Assembly: GCA_018658715.1 (NCBI GenBank)
Contig: JABHUQ010000109.1
Span: forward strand, 21,511 to 85,510
DNA from: Fidelibacterota bacterium
GTDB taxonomy: Bacteria > Fidelibacterota > Marinisomatia > Marinisomatales > UBA1611
Direction of reading: 5' to 3'
Length of the DNA: 64,000 nt
Shown: positions 1-9,178 of the stretch, in pieces
How the letters are laid out: every line of letters begins with the position of its first letter
How positions within the stretch are numbered: position 1 is the first letter of the stretch
Notes under the pieces: generated by a model
The model's database searches: none
What the model saw: only the letters and a program-made list of their open reading frames with translations
Told to the model about the DNA's origin: nothing
Translations under genes and position numbers: made by a program

Positions 1-2459
1 AAGGACCTAAATCTGAAATTAAATGTGCAAAAGGAATGTATGCTCCACCAGCAACATTAAGTAGTGATATTTTAAAAAATACAATTGCCTTGAGTTGGCT
101 ATCTGTGAATGATGTTTCTGGATATCATTTATATAGGAATGATAGTTTAATTGTTGAAACAAAAGATTTATCATATTTGGAAAAAGGATTGAAATTTGAT
201 ACGAGTTACGATTATAAAATCGCATCGTATGACAAAGATGGAGATGATGGCCCTTATACAAGACTTACCCTAATGACTCACGAAGAAGTCATTGCCCCCA
301 ATTTATCGGGTAACGCTGATTTAGAATCAATTCAAATATCTTGGTCTAAACTTCCACTCAAAATTGATCATAAATATCGAATTTATAGGGATGGTGCTAT
401 GATTAAAGAATTAATAGATACATCCTATATTGATATTGTAACTCCTGGACAATTTTATTGTTATTCAATTTCATGTGTTGATACTTATGGCACAGAAGGA
501 CCCAAATCTAATGAAGAATGTTTGAAAATTATGGTGAATTATCCAGATCAATTATCAATCGTTGGTGATGTGAAACGTGTTATTTTTAAATGGGCAAAAA
601 TGATTGGTGCGGAATTATATCATATTTATCGAGTAGATAAAGATTCAGGAGAAAAAACATTCCTTACGAGTACAAAAGGGAATTATTACGAACATAAAGG
701 TCTAGAATTTGATACAGAGTATTGCTATAGTGTTTCGTCAATTGATCAAGATAATGAAGAAGGACCTCAATCACCAACCATGTGTGATGTAGTTCTTCCT
801 CCGCCACATTTATCATTAATTGATGTGACGTTTGTTGAAGAGTCCGGGAATGATTTATTAGATGGTCGTGAAAACGCTTTATTTATTGCACGAATTGTAA
901 ATGATGGTAGAAGTCCTGCAAGAGAATTAAAACCATGGTTAGAACCTTTAGGTGAATCATTAACACCATCTTTGATACTGTCAGAAGTACCTGTTTTTAA
1001 AAAACTAGATATTAATGATACATTAACTATTTCATTTCCGATTTTTGCTAAACTAAAAATTGAATCAGGAGAACGAAAATTTAATATTCGGGTGAATGAA
1101 TGGTCAGGACAAGATTTAAAACCTGAGCCAGTTAATTTTACCACTTTGGCAGTTGTCCCTCCTAATATGGTTATTGCTGATTATGCCATTGACAACGAAA
1201 TTGGGGCACACTACATCCCTAAAAATGAAATTGTTACATTAACTATTCGATTTCAAAATTTATCCATTGGTAAAACAGATACATCATTTTTAAGAATAAA
1301 TCGTGACCCATCCTTTAGTATTATTGATCATCAAGAAGCTTATGGTTTGGGGATGATTCCAGGTGGAGAATATATTGACTTTAGTTTCAATATATTCAGC
1401 CAAAAAGACGAATTTTCTATTTATTTTGATACATATGATTATTTTGGTGTTAAGAAAATAATCCCAATTCACCTTAAAACACTGACTCATTATAAAGGGG
1501 CAAAAGATTTAGCCACCTATGAAGTTCCGATGGCAACATTCGTGCAACCTGGAGAAAGGGAAGTAAAGCATACTTTATTGCAAAATATTCCATCCGCAAA
1601 AACTGATCGGGATGTTGTAGGTGTTGTATTAGGTAATCAAGCATTTTGGAGTAAAAAAATACATGGGAAATCTTCTGCTAAAGAAAATGTAAAATTAGTC
1701 AGAAAATATTTTGGAGATTTACTAGGTGTAAAAGACCATATGTTGTACCCATCTCAAAGTTGGACATTTGATGATGGAATTTCAAAAGTTGATTTATATG
1801 ATACGTTTGATCCTGACTTCGGGTATATTAGGAAAAAAATGGAATCAAGTCAAAAATATTCTCATTCTGACTCGATAGATTTAATCATTTATTTCTCAGG
1901 TGAAGGGACAACTATTGATGGAGAAAAATGTCTAATTCCATTAGATGCGGATCAATATAGAATAAGTTCATTTTATCCAGTTTCACAACTGTATGCTTCC
2001 TTAAATGAGTTGAAGAAATTGGAATATGTTGGAAATATTACTCTATTTATGGACATAGATTTTAATAATCCATCCTTTAAATCAAATAATATGTTAACAA
2101 TAGAAAATTCTGAAATTGATGAGACTCTTATTCCGGATAGTTTAATAGTTCTTTTCCCTGAGCAACAATTACCAGATGAATTGCTACCTCCAAAAGGAAT
2201 TACAGCTTTTTACGCTTCCAATATTTTTCAAAAATCCTACAATCATGTAGATGAGAATAATGGACTATTTACCTATTATCTATTGAAAGGATTAAAAGGT
2301 GAAGCAGATAATGGAGATAAAGTTGTTACAGTTGAAGAATTATATACATATATCGCAAAAAATGTCTATGATACTACAGCCATCTTGTACGGCTCTAATC
2401 ATCAGGTACCATTATTATTTGCTGGTAATCCGAATCAAGTATTATTTAGATTCCCATAA
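1..2459 (+). CDS. FN3-like repeat protein with C-terminal caspase-like (peptidase C14 fold) domain, 5'-truncated by window edge
   Basis: The frame stays open upstream of the ORF-track ATG at 36 and reads GPKSEIKCAKG, matching the internal repeat GPKSNEECLK. Repeats of ISWSKL..YRIYRDG..YCYSISCVD type. C-terminus IIYFSGEG...LIPLDA...LFMDIDFNN...GLFTYYLLKGLKGEAD matches the caspase-like fold. Confidence 0.8.
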   Translation, partial: GPKSEIKCAKGMYAPPATLSSDILKNTIALSWLSVNDVSGYHLYRNDSLIVETKDLSYLEKGLKFDTSYDYKIASYDKDGDDGPYTRLTLMTHEEVIAPNLSGNADLESIQISWSKLPLKIDHKYRIYRDGAMIKELIDTSYIDIVTPGQFYCYSISCVDTYGTEGPKSNEECLKIMVNYPDQLSIVGDVKRVIFKWAKMIGAELYHIYRVDKDSGEKTFLTSTKGNYYEHKGLEFDTEYCYSVSSIDQDNEEGPQSPTMCDVVLPPPHLSLIDVTFVEESGNDLLDGRENALFIARIVNDGRSPARELKPWLEPLGESLTPSLILSEVPVFKKLDINDTLTISFPIFAKLKIESGERKFNIRVNEWSGQDLKPEPVNFTTLAVVPPNMVIADYAIDNEIGAHYIPKNEIVTLTIRFQNLSIGKTDTSFLRINRDPSFSIIDHQEAYGLGMIPGGEYIDFSFNIFSQKDEFSIYFDTYDYFGVKKIIPIHLKTLTHYKGAKDLATYEVPMATFVQPGEREVKHTLLQNIPSAKTDRDVVGVVLGNQAFWSKKIHGKSSAKENVKLVRKYFGDLLGVKDHMLYPSQSWTFDDGISKVDLYDTFDPDFGYIRKKMESSQKYSHSDSIDLIIYFSGEGTTIDGEKCLIPLDADQYRISSFYPVSQLYASLNELKKLEYVGNITLFMDIDFNNPSFKSNNMLTIENSEIDETLIPDSLIVLFPEQQLPDELLPPKGITAFYASNIFQKSYNHVDENNGLFTYYLLKGLKGEADNGDKVVTVEELYTYIAKNVYDTTAILYGSNHQVPLLFAGNPNQVLFRFP

Positions 2460-2661
2460 TAAAGTAAGGTCCAAAATAAATGGATACCTGATAATTATGT
2501 ATCTTAATTCTGAATCTTTTAAAGAAAATATGCGAACGAAATTTCAGGTATGACAAATGTTTTATCATTGGGGTATAATCTAACGTTTTGGACAGATGTA
2601 TCTATAAAAAAGTGTTAATATAATCCTGTTTCTTTATTTTTCAGGTTCAATTAATTTCAAC

Positions 2662-5600
2662 ATGATGGTAAAGAAACTCTTAATAACCTTTATTCTCTTT
2701 TCGGTGGCATTTGGCCAAGCAGTATCCATATCTGGGTTTGTATTAAGTGAAAAGGGTAAAGGAATAAAAAAAGCAATTGTAACATTAAAATCACTGGATG
2801 GTGATGAAGTAGTAAACACTAAGTCAGATAAAAAAGGTGCTTTTAAGTTAGAAAATATTAGTCCAGCAAAATACATTCTAACGGCAAAGCATAAAAAATC
2901 TGGCGAATTTCAAGTTCAGTTAGAACCGAATGAAAATGGTAACACTGATTTAGTCGATTTAGAATTAACCCTATCAAAAGAAGAAATAGAATTAACTATT
3001 ATTTCATTCGGGGTAATGGATGAACCGATTGCTGGTGAAATAGAAACTATTAGTCAAAATTCAATTACTTTTTCAGGCACAGTGGTAAATGAAAAAGGGA
3101 AGGGACTCAAAGAAGTAACACTTTCATTTGTTGATGAAAATGGTGATACTATTTTTGAATCTAAAACAACTAGAAAAGGAGAATTTTCTTTTCCTGATTT
3201 GGTACCAAAAATTTATACCTTGATTGCATATCACAAAGAATTGGGAACATTTAAACGGAAATTTATAGAATCCAAGAATGGATATAGCCCTATTGATGAT
3301 TTTAAAATATCTTTGCCTGATACAACGGATATTTTATGGATTTATACCTTTTTTGGAGAAGGTCCTTTATCAGAAGATCCAACACTTACTATTCCAGCAC
3401 CTAAAACAAAATCTAAAATTGGGGAAATCATCATTGAATGGGCTGAATCACCTTATGCAGATATTTATGAATTATACGAAAATGATCAATTAATCTATGA
3501 AGGTGAATCCCCTCGGTATATGACCAAAGCTATTTCGGGTGTAACGCATTGTTTCAAAGTACGTGTTAAAGGTAAAGATGGATTGTTTGGTCCATTTACA
3601 GATGAAACGTGTGGGAATAGTTCTATTTCTACTCCTATGAATTTGGCTTCTACCGATTCGCAAAATACAATTTCATTACAATGGTTACCAACTGAAGGTG
3701 CTATTTCTTACAATATTTACAGAGATGATAAATTATTATCAAATCAGTCACATAATCGTTTTAAGGATCAAAATCTGTTATATGGTACTCTATACCAATA
3801 TAGGATATCTGCGATTGATAATTTTGGGACAGAAGGATTGTTATCCCACCCTGTTCAAAGTAAAACTCGTGAATTAATTCAAGCACCAATCTTATCATCA
3901 CTTGAAAGTGCTGATGCCATTGTACTTATTTGGAATGAAGTAGAGCATTCATCCAAATATGCTATTTATAGAGATGGGATTCCTGGTATAAAAACAACTA
4001 AAACTACTTTTATAGATTCAACACAAGCTGGCAGTAGCTTTTGTTATGAAGTAACTGCTATTGATAGTTTTCAATTGGAAAGTATCGTTTCAAATCGTCA
4101 CTGCGGCAAAGTGCAGGTGAAGGCACCGAGCACTCTATCTGTTGTAGGAGATGCCAAATCAATTCATCTTTCATGGGATACAGTTGAAGGCTCAAAATCC
4201 TATCAAATATATAAAAAATGGCCTGGTGGTGATTTTGATTTACTGTCTCAATCAAAGATGACTCATTTTAGAGATCCTGAATTAGGATATGATGATTCTT
4301 TATGTTATGCTATTTCTAGTATAGATCAAGATGGAGTTGAAAGTGATTTGTCAAACCAAATGTGTGCTTCAACATTAGAACCTCCTGAATTAACTATTTT
4401 AGGATTTGAATTGGTAGAACCATCAAAAAATGGTGCTTTAGATGCACGTGAAGATGGGAAAATGAGATTTTCAATTCAAAATATTGGTGAAAGTCCCGCA
4501 CACGAAATTACATTAATCGTTTATCCTGATGCCCCAAAAATATTTGCCTTAAATATGGATACAGTTTTGGTTTTTGATACCTTGAATTCGGATGAAATAA
4601 AACATGTTGATTTGGATGTGTCTGCAAAATTAAAAATAGGAACTGCCGAAAGATCATTCTCATTATATGCGACAGAAAAAGATGGCTACCACTTAAAAGA
4701 ACCCCACCCATTCTCATTTCAAACGGTTGCTGTAGTTCCACCTAAAATTTTACTATCTGATTTTGCAATATCGAATGAATTTGGCGTCCACTACATTCCA
4801 AAAAATGAAGTGGTAACACTCACCGGTCGTATTCAAAATGTTGGTGAAGGGTTAACGGAAAACGTTAAATTGAAATTTTTAGAAAATCAGTCTTATTCTA
4901 TGACTGATTTCAATAGTGATATTCTGTTAGATGAATTAAAGCCGGGTGCTTATTCTGACTTTACCATCGAATTTTCCAGTGTGCGAGACCATTTTTCTAT
5001 TCCAATTAAATCTACTGATTACCTGGGTATTGAACGCGAGCATATGATTGAATTAGAATTGATGAAACATTATCGTGGTCCAAAAGAATTAACATCATAT
5101 CCAATCGGGACAATGGTTGTTGATCCATACCCAGAAGAAATGAGTGATGTAGATATTGAAAACCATATTCCAATTGGGAAAAGGAATTCAAATGCATTAG
5201 CCATTGTATTTGGAATAGAATCTTATGATAACCCAACACTTCCAAAAGTTCAATTTGCAAACCGTGATGTCAAATTTATGAGAGCCTATCTTCAAAATAC
5301 ATTTGGTATGGACGACTATCAGGTTATTCCTTCTAAAATATGGCATATGGAAAGCGGGCCTACATTAGACGATTTAAATGCCACGTTGGATCCACATCAA
5401 GGTGATTTGCGGCATCGTATTGTAACGAGTAATAAGTATTCGGGTGTTGAATCTTTAGATATTTACATTTATTTCAATGGACTAGGAAAACATTCAAATG
5501 GGAAACCTTTTTTATTGCCCAAAGATGCTAATCCTGACAGAGATGTATCTCAATATGGGTTAGAAGAATTTTTAAGTCATTTATCCATGGTTTCTGTATT

Positions 5601-5952
5601 AAATACGGTTCGATCAATTACTGTTATGTTAGATATAAAATGGGTGAATAAACCCGATGAATCCAGTAGCGAATGGGAATTTCCATATTTATCTGAAAAA
5701 GTAACTGTTTTAGCAAGTTCCCAGGTTAATGGAAATTCAGACTATTATACAGACATGAACCATAGTTATTTCACATATACTGCATTGAAAGGTTTAAGTG
5801 GTGCAGCAGATGATGGTGATGGGGAAATTAGTATTTCTGAATTTTCGAGCTATATACAACAATCAATGTCTAAATTAAATCCAACCCAAAAACCCCACAT
5901 TATTAGTGTAGATAATGACCGTATTATTGTTGAATATTATGGTGTCGAATAA
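2662..5952 (+). CDS. FN3-like repeat protein with N-terminal carboxypeptidase-regulatory-like domains and C-terminal caspase-like domain; paralog of the upstream CDS
   Basis: Signal peptide MVKKLLITFILFSVAFGQA. Two SGFVLSEKGKGIKKAIVTLKS-type repeats, several FN3-like repeats, and a C-terminus colinear with the upstream ORF (IYIYFNGLG, VMLDIKW, YFTYTALKGLSGAADDGDG). Confidence 0.8.
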   Translation: MMVKKLLITFILFSVAFGQAVSISGFVLSEKGKGIKKAIVTLKSLDGDEVVNTKSDKKGAFKLENISPAKYILTAKHKKSGEFQVQLEPNENGNTDLVDLELTLSKEEIELTIISFGVMDEPIAGEIETISQNSITFSGTVVNEKGKGLKEVTLSFVDENGDTIFESKTTRKGEFSFPDLVPKIYTLIAYHKELGTFKRKFIESKNGYSPIDDFKISLPDTTDILWIYTFFGEGPLSEDPTLTIPAPKTKSKIGEIIIEWAESPYADIYELYENDQLIYEGESPRYMTKAISGVTHCFKVRVKGKDGLFGPFTDETCGNSSISTPMNLASTDSQNTISLQWLPTEGAISYNIYRDDKLLSNQSHNRFKDQNLLYGTLYQYRISAIDNFGTEGLLSHPVQSKTRELIQAPILSSLESADAIVLIWNEVEHSSKYAIYRDGIPGIKTTKTTFIDSTQAGSSFCYEVTAIDSFQLESIVSNRHCGKVQVKAPSTLSVVGDAKSIHLSWDTVEGSKSYQIYKKWPGGDFDLLSQSKMTHFRDPELGYDDSLCYAISSIDQDGVESDLSNQMCASTLEPPELTILGFELVEPSKNGALDAREDGKMRFSIQNIGESPAHEITLIVYPDAPKIFALNMDTVLVFDTLNSDEIKHVDLDVSAKLKIGTAERSFSLYATEKDGYHLKEPHPFSFQTVAVVPPKILLSDFAISNEFGVHYIPKNEVVTLTGRIQNVGEGLTENVKLKFLENQSYSMTDFNSDILLDELKPGAYSDFTIEFSSVRDHFSIPIKSTDYLGIEREHMIELELMKHYRGPKELTSYPIGTMVVDPYPEEMSDVDIENHIPIGKRNSNALAIVFGIESYDNPTLPKVQFANRDVKFMRAYLQNTFGMDDYQVIPSKIWHMESGPTLDDLNATLDPHQGDLRHRIVTSNKYSGVESLDIYIYFNGLGKHSNGKPFLLPKDANPDRDVSQYGLEEFLSHLSMVSVLNTVRSITVMLDIKWVNKPDESSSEWEFPYLSEKVTVLASSQVNGNSDYYTDMNHSYFTYTALKGLSGAADDGDGEISISEFSSYIQQSMSKLNPTQKPHIISVDNDRIIVEYYGVE

Positions 5953-5982
5953 TAGATTAATTATTCAACGGTAACCCTTATA

Positions 5983-6501
5983 ATGAAACAAATATTATCA
6001 ACTATTATTCTCATAGGTATGGCTGTTTCAATATTTGTATGGAAAGAATTTGATCGTATCAACCAGAAAGATTATCAACTACAACAAATTGCTGAACATA
6101 AGCTCAAGGAGAAGCAAGAATTGGATCAAGTCGATGCATTACGGCAAAAGGATATAGAGAGTAAAAGTAAGCATCGTGTCCATGTCTTACATGATAGCCA
6201 TCCAGAAACAAACACCTATGCTATTATATTAGATGCAACTGGATCACGTGACCCAGACCCAGGAGATGAATTAACATATGAGTGGATTCAAACTTCAGGG
6301 AATCCTGTAGAATTAAAACCACATGTAAAGGCTCCAATTATTTCATTTGAAGGATCTCCAGGAGAATATGTTTTTGAATTGATAATTACAGATAATTATG
6401 GAGCTACAACTAGAAAAGAAAAAAGTGTAATAATAAATCCAGAACCAAATCAAAGCCCAGTTGCAGATATTAAGGTAAGAAAAGGCAAAGGGACTATTTA
6501 A
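5983..6501 (+). CDS. Membrane-anchored PKD-domain-like protein
   Basis: N-terminal TM helix, then LDATGSRDPDPGDELTYEWIQTSG...YVFELIITDNYGATTRKEKSVII, typical of PKD-like folds. Confidence 0.65.
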   Translation: MKQILSTIILIGMAVSIFVWKEFDRINQKDYQLQQIAEHKLKEKQELDQVDALRQKDIESKSKHRVHVLHDSHPETNTYAIILDATGSRDPDPGDELTYEWIQTSGNPVELKPHVKAPIISFEGSPGEYVFELIITDNYGATTRKEKSVIINPEPNQSPVADIKVRKGKGTI

Positions 6502-6507
6502 TATATT

Positions 6508-7491
6508 ATGGAGAATTATTCTAAAGATTGTGTTGTTGGTATAGATATAGGTGGCACAAACACTAAATATGGTATCGTAAATAGAAGTGGAAAAATTCTA
6601 TTGTCTAGAAGTATCCCAACAAAAGGTCACCTACCATTTTCAGATTTTCTATCTCGGTCAACATCAGAGATAAAACAACACATTAATAATTTAGATTCAT
6701 CCTATGAATGTTTAGCAGTAGGAATGGGAGTACCAGATGGAAATTTCCTAAACGGTATGATGCATGACCCACCTAATTTTTCTTGGTCAAATGTTCCAAT
6801 TGCATCTTTATTCTCTGAATTATTTGAATGTCCAGTTGTTATAACGAATGATGCAAATGCAGCTGCCATGGGAGAAGCACGTTATGGTGTTGCGCAAAAA
6901 TATGATCATTTCATTGAAATAACATTAGGCACTGGATTAGGGAGTGGCCTCTATGTAGATGGTTCAGTTGTTTTGGGGCATTCTGGCCATGCAGGTGAGA
7001 TGGGACATATTATTGTTGAACAAGGTGGACGACAATGTGAGTGTGGACTATCTGGATGCTTAGAAATGTATGTCTCCAATAAAGGAATTATGGAAACAAT
7101 AAAAGAATGTTTAATTCGTCATCCTGAGTCATCTCTGAATGGAATTATTTTCGGAGATCTAAATGGTAAACATATCGATGATGCCTTTGATAACAGTGAT
7201 AAAGCAGCAGTTGAATGTTATCAATATACAGGTGAAATGCTGGGGAAAGGATTGGCTACAGCCGTCTCAATATTAAGTCCTGAAGCATTCATTTTCTATG
7301 GTGGCTTTAGTAATGCTGGTGAGCGTCTTTTGGCATCTACTAAAAATTCAATGAATAAACATTTAATGGATGTATTTAAAGGAACCGTAACTCTCAAGGT
7401 TTCTAATATGAAAGAAGGAACAGGAGCAATTCTAGGTGCAACCGCATTAGCTTGGGATGTGGCTGACGATAGAATTAAACTCAATTACTAA
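6508..7491 (+). CDS. ROK family sugar kinase / glucokinase-like
   Basis: GIDIGGTNTKYGIV ATP-binding motif; GHAGEMGHIIVEQGGRQCECGLSGCLEMYVS ROK zinc-binding signature. Confidence 0.9.
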   Translation: MENYSKDCVVGIDIGGTNTKYGIVNRSGKILLSRSIPTKGHLPFSDFLSRSTSEIKQHINNLDSSYECLAVGMGVPDGNFLNGMMHDPPNFSWSNVPIASLFSELFECPVVITNDANAAAMGEARYGVAQKYDHFIEITLGTGLGSGLYVDGSVVLGHSGHAGEMGHIIVEQGGRQCECGLSGCLEMYVSNKGIMETIKECLIRHPESSLNGIIFGDLNGKHIDDAFDNSDKAAVECYQYTGEMLGKGLATAVSILSPEAFIFYGGFSNAGERLLASTKNSMNKHLMDVFKGTVTLKVSNMKEGTGAILGATALAWDVADDRIKLNY

Positions 7492-7517
7492 AATTAAGTA
7501 AATAAAATCAACAAATG

Positions 7518-7548
7518 AAAAAGCCTCAATGTTTATTGGGGCTTTTTT
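7518..7548 (+). terminator. Rho-independent terminator downstream of ROK kinase
   Basis: AAGCCTCAAT-GTTT-ATTGGGGCTT stem-loop followed by a T run. Confidence 0.7.
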
Positions 7549-7549
7549 G

Positions 7550-7623
7550 TAGCGGCGCAGGGACTCGAACCCCGGACACCCGGATTATGATTCCGGTGCT
7601 CTAACCAGCTGAGCTACACCGCC
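7550..7623 (-). tRNA. tRNA with CAT anticodon (Met, or Ile2 if C34 is lysidinylated)
   Basis: Reverse complement GGCGGTGTAGCTCAGCTGGTTAGAGCACCGGAATCATAATCCGG...GGTTCGAGTCC...CGCCGCTA folds as a cloverleaf; anticodon loop ATCATAA. Confidence 0.92.
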
Positions 7624-7751
7624 ATTAATTGCTAAATTGTAAAAATTCAGCGCGGAAAATTAGGGTAAGCAATGAACCAATACCAACTGAAAATATATTC
7701 TGACATTCCTGTCCGAAATAGTAAATTTAGGGGTATTTATTTAATTAATAA

Positions 7752-9101
<1,350 letters not shown>

Positions 9102-9117
9102 TTTTTTAATACGCTAA

Positions 9118-9161
9118 AATAGAAAAAGCGTTTTTGTTCAATCAAAAACGCTTTTTCTATT
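9118..9161. terminator. Bidirectional terminator between convergent genes
   Basis: 19-bp perfect inverted repeat AATAGAAAAAGCGTTTTTG-TTCAAT-CAAAAACGCTTTTTCTATT. Confidence 0.85.
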
Positions 9162-9178
9162 ATTATTATGAAGAAATA

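Noticed and set aside
767-1144. Minus-strand ORF of 125 aa antisense to the FN3/pseudocaspase gene
   Set aside because: Lies wholly inside a well-supported coding region, low-complexity Ser-rich translation, no recognisable domain; typical shadow ORF.
2299-2553. 84-aa + strand ORF overlapping the end of the first FN3/pseudocaspase gene
   Set aside because: Out-of-frame overlap with a conserved C-terminus; AT-rich Ile/Tyr/Lys translation, no support.
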